Part shown: piece after piece, positions 11,310 through 22,408 of the stretch | How the letters are laid out: every line of letters starts with the position of its first letter | Numbering within the stretch: position 1 is the first letter of the stretch | From: Megaustenia siamemsis | Taxonomy: Eukaryota > Mollusca > Gastropoda > Stylommatophora > Ariophantidae | Assembly: GCA_032433765.1 (NCBI GenBank) | Contig: JAVIAB010000051.1 | Coordinates: 78,236,244 to 78,300,243, forward strand | Reading direction: 5' to 3' | DNA length: 64,000 bases | The notes under the pieces: generated by a model | Told to the model about the DNA's origin: nothing | Seen by the model: the letters and a program-made list of their open reading frames with translations, nothing else | Database searches by the model: none | Made by a program: the position numbers and the translations under genes

Positions 11310-12940
11310 AGGGTTACATTGTAGTTGACCTTCTCAACAGAATTTGCTGATGTGCTTTGGCAGGAAGCTGTGACATGAGTCAGGCCAAACTTTATATCAA
11401 ATAAAGATGGCTGTGCATGAGTGGAATGGGAAATTCCCAGCTACAGTGAAACTGATTCCAAAAACAGAATATGGTTAAGAATGTCAGAGGTGTAAAAGAT
11501 AAATATTTTATCTTTTTGTAACCCACAAGGATATATGAAGAGGTGAAGAACAAGAAGAAATACAAATACTTTGGACATATTTTGTTTCAAAAGTTAAATA
11601 ACTTTAAATAAATGTATATTGATAACATTTTGTGTCTAGTGCCTATATGAAGCAGCTTATGTTCTATGTTTGAGAAAAAAGAGATTTTGGAGCAGAACTG
11701 TTGTTATAAAAATATTTCTGGATCACTTAATGCCGTAGTTACATAGATCTTGCTACTTTACTTGATCACAGATAAAACAGTCAGTGGCCAGTTTACCATT
11801 TGGTACCATTTTACCATCTTCTCCCACTGTCATCAAACACCAATTAAAAAAAATTAAAACAAGGTAGATAAACTTCCAAAAGTTGATCAAACAAAACATT
11901 GCATTGATTTGAGAAATTAGTCTTTTAGTTTAAAACATTTTAGTTTAACATTTACAGTTTGGTGGAATGGGGGAACACTGTCTATATTGGTTGGAGTAGT
12001 CGTTATGCTACTTATTTTCCTTGTGAAGAAATGCTAAAAATGGAATGTTTTTGATGGGGCAAACCCATGTTCTTGATGTTTTATAGAATCCTACCTTTTG
12101 CATAAAAATCCCTTCATTTTTTTGTCAGACATTCTTGGTACTCATTTGCACCCCCTTCCCCAACTTTCATTTTTTCATTATACTGGCTATAACTCCAGTA
12201 AATTACTCCTTCACTTCCATCTCCTCCCCTTCACTCACCCATATACATAAATATATTTGTACTGTTTTTGACAACATTTTACGAGCTCCTAAATATATAA
12301 CTTTGCCTTATATTTCATATATCATAAATCTATTTTTTCAAAACAAGAGTGTTTTTTTATTATAACTTCCCTCATATGCTTCAAAATAGACAAAACCTGT
12401 AACTCATTAGTCAAAATTCACAATACATCTGAACAATATCCAATCTTACTTCATTGATATCTAAATTATTTAAATCTCAACGGAGACATACTAATTCCTG
12501 AGAATAGTAAATACTATTGTTAATGAAAATAAAAATATCACATTGTGCTTAAAATGACAAATTATCACTATATTTTTTTCATTTTTAAATGCAACAAACA
12601 CTAAGACTACAGTCTACACAATCTGATTCAGACATATTGTGTGTTTCTCATTTTAACTTCCAGTTCTGCTGTTTAATTTTGATATTTTTGTGTCAAAATA
12701 TGTATTGTCACATATTTTCTGTTTGATCATTCTCTTACTTTTTTCATTCATGCATTTGTGTTTTCATGTATTCTATCATCCCTTCTAAAAAATGAAAAAA
12801 CAGCTTATTCAACCTAATGTGTGTAATAATTTCCATTTTTCTCTCTGAACAAGTTCTTACTAATTTTATATGTAGGCTACCTATGGGCCTAAACATTTAC
12901 TAAAATTAAAAACTGTATGTCCCTGCCTTCCACAATAATC
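11310..12940. other. AT-rich region, nothing recognised
   Basis: No domain-bearing frame, clear repeat or RNA gene was seen. Confidence 0.35.
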
Positions 12941-12944
12941 TTGC

Positions 12945-13200
12945 CCTTATTTTTCTTATTGAATAAGTTAAATGAGCAAGATAATTCTGACTTTGTGGCC
13001 TACAACAGTGCAGAAAATACTAAAAGTTTAGCCAGGCTTCAATTTCTGAAAATGACATGTATATTAGAATTTTTGAACAGCTTATCCAAATGGCATAACA
13101 AAAGATCACTGACTGAAATGATGCCATGTATGAAGGACTGAGAGATGTGGAGAGAGATGATCACCTATGCCAACCGGCATGGCATCTGATGATGATTTTA
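12945..13200 (+). mobile_element. LINE 3'-end remnant
   Basis: Ends MKD, stop, EMWREMITYANRHGI, stop, then GATGATGAT. This is the same C-terminal signature and trinucleotide tail as the copies at 2615-2965 and 56850-57560. The upstream frame includes SKWHNKRSLTEMMPCM. Truncated and carrying an in-frame stop. Confidence 0.6.
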
Positions 13201-13293
13201 ATTTTCCACTCTTATAATTTACACAATTATGTTCAGACTTGTATGCATTACAGTGAGGTTTGAAATGTATTTTCACACTTCTGCACATATAAA

Positions 13294-13565
13294 TGAGCCT
13301 TGGTGGCTGAGTAGTTAATGTGCTTGCAACTGATCAGGAGGATCTGAGTTCAATTCCCAGATGAGGCAAATTTTTATTTAATTCAGCAAATCTGGGTTCA
13401 CCCAGCCTCTTAAAATGGGTGCCAGAGATTTTCTGGAAGTAAAGATGACCTGGTATGACACTGACCACAACATCATCCAGAAATGTGCTGCTTGTCATGG
13501 AAAAATGTCACAAGCACCATATTCTCTATAAACCCATTAAAGCTTGAAGGAAATCTTTACTTTAC
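13294..13565 (+). repeat. SINE family 1, old diverged copy
   Basis: Keeps the whole architecture: A-box-like GGTGGCTGAGTAGTTAATG, B-box-like GAGTTCAATTCCCAG, then GGGTTCACCCAGCCT, AAAATGGGTGCC, GACCACAACATCATCC and a TCTTTACTTTAC end. It is much more diverged than the other copies, so this family has a long history here. Confidence 0.7.
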
Positions 13566-14319
13566 TTCTAAGTAATTGCAGATCTACATGATCGCAAGTT
13601 TGTGTGTTTGTACAAATTCTATTTGTAACTAACCTTCAATTTTGAATATAGTTATTTCATACAATGTCACATAATCTTTTTGTGATTTAATAAACATCAG
13701 TGCATTTGCCAGTTTGTCCACTCATTCATCATTCCATTCATCCATTTATGCCATGTGTAATCCAATGCAAATGTTATTTATAAAGAAATAGTTACATGAT
13801 TTGTGCATTATGGGCATAAAAAAAAATGCATGGACTAATAAATCTTGGCATGATACTGATCAATGATTCAATACTAACTAGCAAAGATCTATATCTACTA
13901 CAAACCTTAATGAGCAATTTTCATAATGGTCTATTGTTAAAATTAATAGCACATGGCAAACAAGATCTGCTTCTTAAAAAAATTTTTACATGTTTCAATT
14001 TAAATATGAACAATATTACATAATCAAGTTACATAATTCTAGTTAGTATTTTAACCACAGGAAAATGTTATCACTTGTTTTAATTCAGCGCTCTTCAACC
14101 TGTTCATAGCACCCAGTTCAGTTTTCGCGAGAGTAAAGTTTCAATATTATACACTAATATTTAAATTGAGAAGAAAAAGTTACATAGATTACCTAAAACT
14201 ATAATTAATTATATTACACTTAATATTAAGTTATAAACTAGTCACATCAGTTATTATTTTACCCTTTGTTAAAAGCAGAATTTGCTGAAATAATGACATG
14301 CATGATAAAAAAACAACTA

Positions 14320-14541
14320 TTTTTACGACACATAGTACCATTGCTGGTATATGCCGAGGGGCTCACAATAGAACGAGAGGGATAAAGGCCGCTTGGTCAA
14401 AGCAGTTGCATGACGTGTGAGACTCAGAATTTTTATTTCACCCCGGTTAGAAAAAATCCTTGCTCTACCGCGGGTTTTGAACACAGTACACTGGCTTCTC
14501 AGCCAGCAAAACAGTAGTTTTAACCTCACTGCCACATGCAT
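14320..14541 (-). repeat. SINE family 2
   Basis: The minus strand carries a tRNA-like head (GGCAGTGAGGTTAAAAC, then GTGTTCAAAACCCGCGGTA) and a body with GGTGAAATAAAAATTCTGAG, GACCAAGCGGCC and CAGCAATGGTACTATGTG, ending TGTCGTAAAAA. It matches the copy at 30431-30687 over its whole length. Confidence 0.75.
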
Positions 14542-15029
14542 GAAGAATAAGAATTAATCTCTGCTGGCAATCATTACATGCCTACCAAGAACTCTGCATC
14601 AATATGACATAATCTATGTAATCAGCCATATTATATTTTGCTGAGATAAACAATAATGCACTTTGTTATACTAAATTCAATTACCTGTCTCTTAAATTAT
14701 ACCAACTTTATCTTTTCACAAATATTTTGTAAAAAATTTGAGTTTGTATATAGCAAAAAAAAAAAGTCTCATCATGCCTTGAGGTGTTTAGGGATCATGT
14801 TTTTAGTGCCTTTATTTTTTTTTTTTTTTTGGACCTTCAACACATTACATTTTGGGTAATATAATCAGTGTTCCACCAGCGCTGTCATTCTATCCCAGAA
14901 AAATCCAGCATCCATTTAAGGCCTAGTGAACCATAGTTTGGAATTGAATCTGACCTTCTGCCCCAGTAGTCAAGTTCACTAACAACTGGACTACCATGGC
15001 CCCTTTTAAATACAGTACAGTATTTAAGT

Positions 15030-15293
15030 GGGAGCCACGATAGCTCAGTGGTTAGTGAACTGGACTACAAAGGACAAGGGGTAGGGTTCGATCCCAACTG
15101 ACGGCTTCCGGGTTCACCAAGCTTTAAATGGGTACCGGATTTTTTTTCTGGGAAAGTAAAGCAGCATGTGTGTAATACCGACCACATTACCCCAAAAATC
15201 ATGTGCTGAAAATATAAGGTAAAATATATGGTCACTAACACCATATTTCCCTATACGCCACATGGCGTGACGGGGGTACTTTACTTTTTTTTC
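15030..15293 (+). repeat. SINE family 1, full-length copy with 14-bp target duplication
   Basis: Pol III A box (TAGCTCAGTGGTTAGTG) and B box (GGTTCGATCCC) in a tRNA-like head, then the family body and a CTTTACTTTTTTTT end. ACAGTATTTAAGTG is duplicated exactly at 15017-15030 and 15294-15307, proof of insertion by target-primed retrotransposition. Confidence 0.95.
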
Positions 15294-15784
15294 ACAGTAT
15301 TTAAGTGTTGAAAATTAGCACTAGTGAATTCCTACCACCAGGTTGAAGAGCACTGGTCTAAATGATAAAATAAATGTCTTATATCTTATAATAAACTATT
15401 TTCTATGAAAATGAAGTATTTGACTTATTTTCCTTTTGAATTGGAAGACAAAAGAAAATATGTTTGCACCTATTATTATTAGCTTAACCCTAGCATTATC
15501 TATTAGAAAAGATGATTGTCAGTGAAGTGACATGGTGTATCACCGTACACAAACTTTGTGAGCTAGCAGCAAAATTAATACAGTGACTTTTACAGAGTAT
15601 GTCCAGTTGTGTGCTCCATTTTGACCTTCCTCAGCACCTTCTTTGGATATGACTTGTCTACTTTCAGCCCCTTAAATTGAAAATTTAGAATAGTTTTAAA
15701 AAAAATTAATTTTAATAAAATTAGTTAGAACTAGAAAGTAGCAATAGATTTAGATAAAATTAGATGTTTACAATAAAATTAAAT

Positions 15785-16175
15785 TGTACATAAAGGTCAT
15801 CATCATCAAGCACCATGCCTGCTGGTGTAGGTGATCATGACTCTCCACAACTTTCAAACTCTGTTACTTTTTGTACTCTTTTTTGGGACGAAGTCCCTAG
15901 AGACTAGGAACTGAATTTTGTGTGTTAATCCACCTTTTCCTGGCAGCTGTGTGCACAGGGGTCCCTCGCCGCACAGGCAGATAGCTCCATCTTCAGAGGT
16001 ATTCATGTTTTCTCCACCCATGAGTAATTGACGTTTCAAGCCTGGCCTCAACGCTGAGACCAGGGGTGGTTGCCACAGAGAGAAATCATAAATAAAAATC
16101 CCAACTGGTGCAGCCAGGATTTGAACCCACAACCTCTCTGTCTCGAGGCTGGTGTTTTGCCTCGAGACTAACCAG
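15785..16175 (-). repeat. SINE family 4 with LINE-type tail
   Basis: Minus strand: A-box-like GGGGACTGGTTAGTCTCGAG, B box GTGGGTTCAAATCCTGGC, body, then a 3' tail (GTGGAGAGTCATGATCACC ... CAGGCATGGTGCTTGATG) ending in GATGATGATG. The tail is the same as the ends of the LINE remnants at 2965, 13190 and 57560. A 92-codon frame crossing it is not a gene. Confidence 0.65.
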
Positions 16176-16459
16176 TCCCCTATGGGACAGAGAATGATAC
16201 CAAAATAAGGATATCAAAAGCAAGAGGAGTCTTCGTTATGATAGGAAACATAGAAAATCCACAGAAATTAGGTTAAATACAAAAATACAATTTCTCAACT
16301 TTATGTTAAATCAGTCCTGTTATATGATTGGAAACATGGAGAAGAATAAAAATGACAATCAGAAAACAGACTTTCTTTAATGTATGCTTGCACAGAATAA
16401 AAGAATGGAAATTGCAGGATAAAATTACTAACACAGAATTATGAAAAAGTACCAGTCAA

Positions 16460-16730
16460 ATATCATTGGACAAAGAGATGCAACGAAGATGATGGCATTG
16501 TATAGAGCACACTCTGCAGAAGCCAACTGAGAGAATTACATAACAAGCCCTTTTTAGGAATCCCCGGGTGAAGAGACAAAGAGGAAGACACGTGGAAGCA
16601 GAGATAAAGATGATGGTTAAGACATGGATTGATTTTAAAAGAATGGTGTGAAAAAAATGGTTTGGAAAGCATTTGTTAAAGGCCTATGCTCCACAGGGAT
16701 TTGACAGGTAGAAGAAGAAGAGAAGATCCT
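16460..16730 (+). mobile_element. LINE 3'-end remnant (second family)
   Basis: Contains a basic RGRHVEAEIKMMVKTWIDF-like stretch and a terminal GGCCTATGCTCCACAGGG block followed by an AGAAGAAGAAGAG tail. Block and tail resemble the C-terminus seen in reverse at 58262-58450 (LLNTHAPQGAE). Interrupted by stops. Confidence 0.5.
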
Positions 16731-16739
16731 GTGAAATAT

Positions 16740-17344
16740 TGTTATAAAAATATTAAATCACTGATGTAGCAAAAATAACCACACCTGGTTCATAATTTTT
16801 TTTCCTGTTGTTTGAGCCACTATGGTGTGAATTTACACCCCATTTGTTGCCATCAATAGAAGACGAGGGTGCTCATTATCTTTTCTTCTCTCATTCCACT
16901 GTTTGTAGTCATCATCAGGAGCCCTGAAAAAAAAACCCATCCTCAGTGAATGATTTCTCATAATTAGACTATTCAAAAGAATAAAAACTCTGTGAATTAT
17001 ATTTGTAGTAATGGAAAGGGACAGAAAAGGAAATGTGATTTTCCGATGACAGGTTATAAATGAAAACTATTAAATTGCGTTATTTTTTTCTTTCTTTTTT
17101 CATGAAAATATAACTAACTCATTTTTTCTTTTTAACTTACTGTTATATATAAATTATTCACTAATACAAGTATATATTTATTGTTCATGGAGAGAGTGTG
17201 CCCTGTGCAAGCAAATGTATATATTATTTTTTTTTCAAGGGTAGAGTAGCAGTTGATGGTGGAAGGGCGGGTTTAATGATAATAATGAAAAACATGGGAA
17301 TGCTCTTGTTCTTATATAAGCCATTACCATTGTGTATGTCTTTG
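16740..17344. other. No gene seen
   Basis: AT-rich sequence with no convincing frame or repeat. Confidence 0.35.
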
Positions 17345-17490
17345 GTGACAGTCACTGTAGTGTGATTAGTGAACTGGTTGGGTATGATCTCTGATTGATG
17401 GTTTCTAGGTTAATCCAGCCTTAAAATGGGTACTAGATTTTTTTATGAGCAAGAAATATAGCACTGGCGTAATGCTACCATCTTGATCCT
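17345..17490 (+). repeat. SINE family 1, heavily decayed copy
   Basis: GTGATTAGTGAACTGG, then GGTTAATCCAGCCTTAAAATGG, TACTAGATTTTTTTATG and GGCGTAATGC follow the family order, with many substitutions. The 3' end is lost. Confidence 0.5.
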
Positions 17491-17529
17491 TCCTGTACCG
17501 CTAGATGCATCTCATAGGGTTTTTAGTGT

Positions 17530-17830
17530 TTTTTTCGCCACTCATCTCTATTCTTGGTGAGATGTTCTATCGTATCTAATGAGTCTGTGCCTGTCAACTT
17601 TGCTTCTCTTATAAAATGTAAATAATATCTTAAGTGTTCTTTTCAGTATCCCTCTTGGTCTTTCTTTTTTTCTGTATCCTGATGTTTCCTATAGAAGTGC
17701 TTGTTTTGGAATTCTCTTGTTGTCTCTTCTCAGCAAATGTCTGATATATGTTCCTCTTTTCTACCTAATTGTAGAGACAGATCATTGGTTGCATGGCCAT
17801 TTCTCTCATCTTTATATTAGTATTTAATTT
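17530..17830 (-). mobile_element. LINE C-terminal remnant
   Basis: The minus strand encodes SGYRKKERPRGILKRTLK, comparable to GKRKRGRPRETLRRTL at 62600-62800 and NRKCGRLRETLKRTLRREA at 31187-31396. These are the same LINE family with a basic RGRP..T.RRT motif. Several stops. Confidence 0.5.
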
Positions 17831-17917
17831 ATTAATAGGAATATGCCAAAAGTTGAAAATTATGGGCACTTACATCAAATTCCCCAAACACTGCATTCAA
17901 GGTATGATTTGGGTCCT

Positions 17918-18135
17918 TTCTTTCTTTTCTTTTCTTTTCTTTTCATTTCTTTTCTATTCTATTCTTTTATTTTTTTCTCTATTTTTTTAAAATTTTATCT
18001 CTGCTATTTTCTTTTTTATTCTTTACCTTCATTCTCTATTCTTTCATTTTCTTTTCTTCTCCATTATTTTCTTTGTTATTTTTATATTTTCTTTTCTACG
18101 CTATTCTTTTCTTTTCTTTTCTATTTGTTCTCTTC
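17918..18135. repeat. TTTTC-rich polypyrimidine tract
   Basis: About 220 bases of almost pure pyrimidine on the + strand, built from imperfect TTTTCTTTTCT. Low complexity; the Phe/Ser-rich ORFs across it are artefacts. Confidence 0.9.
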
Positions 18136-18310
18136 ATTTGCATGATTACATAAGACCTCATAACACTGTACATACTTTGCAGTACCAGGAGAAGTTTCTA
18201 ACGCAATATGAGAAAGCTGATGGTCTCCATTTTTCAATCTAAATTGAAGAAATTTTAATGGTCTTATTTTTTAATTTGTCTGCACAGCAGCGTAGGACAC
18301 ACTCTTTTTT

Positions 18311-18667
18311 TTATTTTTTATTTTCAACTATCAAATGTTAGTTTTATTTTTAACTATCAAATGTTAGTTTTATTTTTAACTATAAAATGTTAGTTTTATT
18401 TTTAACTATCAAATGTTAGTTTTATTTTCAACTATCAAATGTTAGTTTTATTTTTAACTATCAAATGTTAGTTTTATTTTCAAGAAATCAAATGTTAGTT
18501 TTATTTTTAACTATGAAATGTTAGTTTTATTTTTAACTATCAAATGTTAGTTTTATTTTTAACTATCAAATGTTAGTTTTATTTTTAACTATCAAATGTT
18601 AGTTTTATTTTCAACTATCAAATGTTAGTTTTATTTTCAACTATCAAATGTTAGTTTTATTTTCAAC
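18311..18667. repeat. 26-bp minisatellite, ~13 copies
   Basis: Unit AACTATCAAATGTTAGTTTT plus ATTTTT or ATTTTC. Copies are close to identical, differing mainly at T/C in the last positions and with one GAAAT(C) variant. Confidence 0.95.
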
Positions 18668-18944
18668 TTTAATGTGGGATGTAAATTTCATTAAAGGTCA
18701 TTGATATGATCAGGCACGTAATCAGTTTCTATGTAATCAGCATGATGAGAAAAGAACATGATTGAACGACATTGGATGGATTCCAAGCAAGAAAGTTTGA
18801 CATTGAGGTGAGTAGCAAACTAAACATAGCAGCCACTGCATTATAGTTGGACAAAAAACGTTACTAGTCTCATTAAGAATGCAGTTACACATAACATTTT
18901 GACATTTACAATGAAATACTGATTTATATATTCTATTTATTGTA

Positions 18945-19250
18945 CCCAGAGTTTCTTTTTTTTTCTTCTTTCCTTCCATACTTGCCTTTCAGCGTTAAAG
19001 GAAGATATAATTTGCAGTTATTTGCTCTTCTGTTGTTGAACTCTGCTACTGTTATATTTCTTAGTGTTTCTAATATTCCATCAATCCATCTTTTTAATAA
19101 TCAACCCTTGCGCCAGGTGTTCTCACAATGTTTATTAAAGGCTCATGTTGTCTTTAGGTATTTCTCTCTTATCACGCAACAAACCATTTTATCTGTTGTT
19201 TCTTTATGTATTCTATGGCAGGAATTGTTCCTACGTTTTTTCTCAGCTCT
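18945..19250 (-). mobile_element. LINE 3'-end remnant (third family)
   Basis: The + strand text CTTTCCTTCCATACTTGCCT, TTTGCTCTTCTG, TCTAATATTCCATCAATCC and CACAATGTTTATTAAAGGCT repeats at 21335-21575 and 27825-28080, always in this orientation. In the last copy the minus strand encodes RPKGRPRKRWIDGILE, a LINE C-terminus, so this is the 3' end of a minus-strand LINE. It abuts the truncated PLE at 19262. Confidence 0.6.
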
Positions 19251-19977
19251 TCATTTCTGAATCTGTGTGTCCCATAACATCTGCCAACGATGTCACTTGA
19301 CTTATATTGGCGAGTCTGATGAAACGCTTATCGGAAAGATTTTGTGAACATCTAAGAGACGTTTAACTCAATACTGGCACTCCAGTGTCTTCACATTTCA
19401 ATTCATCGGACCACAAGGGCAAAGATGACATCTGCATCACTGGTATTGTCCTGTACCACACTGGCAACCGTAGCCGTTTGCTTTGGAGAATCGCCAAATA
19501 GTCCAATTTGGTTCGCTGACCCTACGTGGCATGAATGTATCTCACTCGTATACATAGTTTCCCTTTTATTTCTCCTTCCCTATTGCTAGGCTCCTTTGCT
19601 GCCCATGTTTGGGTACTTTGGTCTATCCACTATGCCGTGCTATTCATGGCTCTCCTCCATTAGACCCCACTGCGATATTTAGGTGGTCCCCTATTCCTCT
19701 TTGTCTATGCTACTTATCTTTCACATGTTTCTTATTGTACCCCACCCTTAGACATATAATTCTTTCCGCCTTTCGGCTACCTGTTATTCTTCTGTTCTAT
19801 TCTTTCTCCTTTGTGTATGCACACTAACCTCGGTGTGTATTCTTCTGGTTATGGGGGTGCTATGCGCACTTTTCTGCACATATATGTTGTCCCTGTATGG
19901 ATTTGCATATGCATGCATGTGCTCATATGTATGGGTACATGTATGCTTGTATGAACATGTATATATATGTGTATATA

Positions 19978-19985
<8 letters not shown>

Positions 19986-20018
<33 letters not shown>
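19986..20018. repeat. (TA)n microsatellite
   Basis: About 16 TA dinucleotides inside a TG/TA-rich stretch. Confidence 0.95.
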
Positions 20019-20021
<3 letters not shown>

Positions 20022-20232
20022 TGTATGTGCAGTTATGTTTGTAGATGTATATATGCGCTCTTTTGTGTGAGTGTATACATGTATGTGTGGCCTCTTAGAT
20101 ACTTATAGACATTGTCAGTGTCTTTGTAAGTCTGGTAACCTAGACAGTGTTTCCCCACACTCATATATTTTTAGAACCCTTACATTGTTTGATCCTTTGA
20201 CCAGTACGTTATTTACAGTGTACAACCCGCGG

Positions 20233-20234
<2 letters not shown>

Positions 20235-20274
<40 letters not shown>
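20235..20274. repeat. (CT)n microsatellite
   Basis: About 20 perfect CT dinucleotides. Confidence 0.95.
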
Positions 20275-20277
<3 letters not shown>

Positions 20278-20427
20278 TCAGCCACGGTCCACGACACAGG
20301 GAAGAATTTTTTTTCTTTTCTTAAACCAGTTTTGATTATTTTGTTTGGAAGTTTCATTACTAGTTAGCTATGCAGGATTAGTTTTATTTACTTACATATC
20401 AGTGTGTGTGTGTTGTTTGTTTGTTCC

Positions 20428-20455
20428 TGCTGAAGGCCTATTGAGCCGTAACGTC
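20428..20455 (+). ncRNA. Hammerhead-ribozyme-like motif in PLE tail (core mutated)
   Basis: CTGCTGA, AGGCCTATTGAGCC, GTAAC, GTC. It fits CUGAUGA - helix II - GAAAC - GUC with two core substitutions (A to C in the first box, A to T in the second), so it should be inactive. It lies where PLE tails carry such motifs. Confidence 0.4.
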
Positions 20456-20465
20456 GTTCAAATTT

Positions 20466-21334
20466 GTGTCGTCTATTAATCACGTAAAGCTTTTACCATA
20501 CAATTTTTCTATATATTTTTTTTCAACCCTCCCTTATAATTTCTCTCCATTGCTTTATTTGGAATGCTACGTGGTAAGGCTCCAATCTCTTTCACTGTGG
20601 TCTGCCATATTCGTCTTTCGTGTCCTGAATATGCCTCATGTATACCACACACTTTGCTGTTTTCGCCTTCTGGGCCGTTGATCATTTCTGATTCTTCCGC
20701 CCCACCCACCGTCACAGAGTTTTTACATTTGGGTTGGACATAACCCCTCCCCCCGGTGCCATTGTTGTCCAACTATGTGTTTGCTTGTCGAATCGCGAAC
20801 ACACAACACAAAGAAGAATAAATCATATTCCACTTAAATATCGGTAAAGTTCACTCGTCAGAAGTAAAACACACACCAAAACGGGGAATAGCAACACATA
20901 TTAATCTTGTACAAAATGTTACTTCACCCATTTGAATTCCATTGCTGATGTTCACTACTTTGATAATGATTATCTCTTGTGTCGTCGTCTGTGTTTTGGG
21001 GCAATGGGCGCAGAATAGTTGCTGTAGTCGTTGTTTTTCCTCTGGTTTGTGGTATTCTGATCGATTTCAAGATATAGAAATATTAATTATAATTCTGAAT
21101 ATTTTTGACCTGCAGTAATGTTAATATTGTATTGCCAGCATCGCATTTTGAAAACTTTCATTACTTTAAAAAATCTTTCACTTTTTTATTCATAAAAATA
21201 ATCCAAGAAAATTGAAACAAGATTTTTAAAAGTATATAAGAGATGAATGAAAGATTAATGGGAGGATGCAACAAATAGACACATTATTGTATGTGTTAAA
21301 TTAATGAAATTGTTGAATTTATTAAATTCATATT
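20466..21334. other. No gene seen
   Basis: Mixed unique-looking sequence. Frames up to 87 codons lack any recognisable domain. Confidence 0.35.
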
Positions 21335-21575
21335 AGTTCTTCCTCTTCTTTCCTTCCTCATTTGCCTTTCAGCGTCGACGGGATATATAATTTGCTGTCA
21401 TTTGCTCTTCTGCTTGAACATGCTGCTACTATGTTTTCTATTGTTTCTAATATTCCGTCAATTAATCTTTTTCATGGTTGGCCCTTGGATCTGGTGTTCT
21501 CTCAACGTTTATTGAAGGCTCGTGGTGTTTTGATCTTTCTGCCTTGTCAGGTGGCCAAACCTTCATATTATTTGC
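21335..21575 (-). mobile_element. LINE 3'-end remnant (third family), second copy
   Basis: Same landmarks as 18945-19250 (CCTTCCTCATTTGCCTTTCA, TCTAATATTCCGTCAATTA, CAACGTTTATTGAAGGCTCG). The + strand 103-codon frame across it is a shadow. Confidence 0.6.
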
Positions 21576-22121
21576 TGTACTTAAATAATCCTTTTTCTTC
21601 CCTAAAAAAGCTCATAACAGAAAATTTATGTATGATCAGTGCAGTAGTTGACATTATATTTAAGGGAAAATAACACAAAGAAATACAAATAATTAGTTAC
21701 TTTTGTAATTGAATTCTCTACCTGGACCCAAGAACAATAAGAACAATAATCACTACCTGATAGATAATGCAGAAATGAACTGAGGAAAAAAAAAGAAATA
21801 ATTCACGCCATAGAGTACATGAAGAAAAAAACTGATACAATGGATTGGCAACGTGATAAGACAGATATATCAAAATAGAACACAACGAGCCTTCAACAAA
21901 CCCTACAAGAACACCATTCTAAAAGGATTGACCACGGAAATGATTGAATATTAGAAACTCCAGGAAACAACAGCAGAAGAGTTCAACAGAAAGCAAAAGA
22001 CAGCAAACTATACATCTATTCTGAAAAGCAAACAAGGAAAGAAAGAAGAAGAGGTAATTAATTTCTAATTAATTCAATGTTCAACACGCACATACACGTA
22101 AACAAATACAATTCTCTTTAC

Positions 22122-22408
22122 CATACAAAAGCATGGTCTCTGCGTCATTGCCAAGAAGATTGAGTGCGTAACATTCATACTCTCCATAATCTTCCTCTTC
22201 CAAAGACTGTATTTTGAGAATCAGCGTCATCTTGTTGCGGCCTTCTGTAAACATCTCTGTGCCGTACTTTGTACTTCTACTGATTTCATTCCCATTTCGT
22301 CTCCACACACTCAGAATCTGGGGTAGGCCGTTATCTCACACTCCAGAATTGTAGACTTTCCCCGACCTTGCCCAATTTTCTTATTTGGCAATCTCACTTC
22401 TGGAGAAA
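22122..22408 (-). CDS. Ig-domain exon (third Ig domain) of a lachesin/IgLON-like adhesion protein; one-base frame break
   Basis: Lachesin and IgLON proteins are membrane-anchored cell-surface proteins with three Ig domains that mediate neural or septate-junction adhesion. The exon is bounded by an acceptor (TTACTTCAG) and a donor (TATG/GTAAAG). After the phase-1 junction it reads FSPEVRLPNKKIGQGRGKST, then ILECEITAYP (first Ig cysteine), and after a frame change SVWRRNGNE (core Trp) and LEEEDYGEYECYALNLLGND (DxGxYxC motif). Exon length is 287, one short of the 288 that would keep phase 1 in and out. The break is at a run of four C (minus strand) near 22320-22323. Either a recent inactivating deletion or a homopolymer assembly error. 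Downstream exons with a membrane anchor were not found. Confidence 0.82.

Larger units (their letters stand above)
14086..15355. mobile_element. Possible non-autonomous hAT-like element with nested SINEs
   Basis: The left end CAGCGCTCTTCAACCTG and the reverse complement of the right end (CAGTGCTCTTCAACCTGG) are inverted repeats of the CAGNGNTNTTCAACC type seen in hAT elements. The flanking octamers GTTTTAAT (14077-14084) and GTCTAAAT (15356-15363) match at 6 of 8, with one extra T on the left. No transposase lies between; two SINEs (14320-14541, 15030-15293) do. Confidence 0.45.
19262..20465 (+). mobile_element. Penelope-like element, GIY-YIG endonuclease end and tail
   Basis: The frame CQRCHLTYIGES, shifting one frame into RLSERFCEHLRDV, LNTGTPVSSHFNSSDHKGKD and DICITGI, is a GIY-YIG endonuclease of the PLE type. 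TYIG is the GIY-YIG tyrosine-containing motif, and R...EHLRDV with HFN...H are the following conserved positions. The copy begins abruptly inside the domain at 19262, next to a LINE end, so everything upstream (reverse transcriptase) is lost. Beyond it come a pyrimidine-rich region, a (TA)n run, a (CT)n run and a hammerhead-like tail at 20428-20455. At least two frame breaks. Confidence 0.65.

Noticed and set aside
17793..18145. Phe/Ser-rich membrane-protein-like ORFs
   Set aside because: They translate a polypyrimidine tract; hydrophobicity is a composition effect.
21760..22040. IQWIGNVIRQ...NRTQRAFNKPYK frame as a LINE C-terminus
   Set aside because: Weakly suggestive and interrupted; no clear signature motif or second copy in the window.
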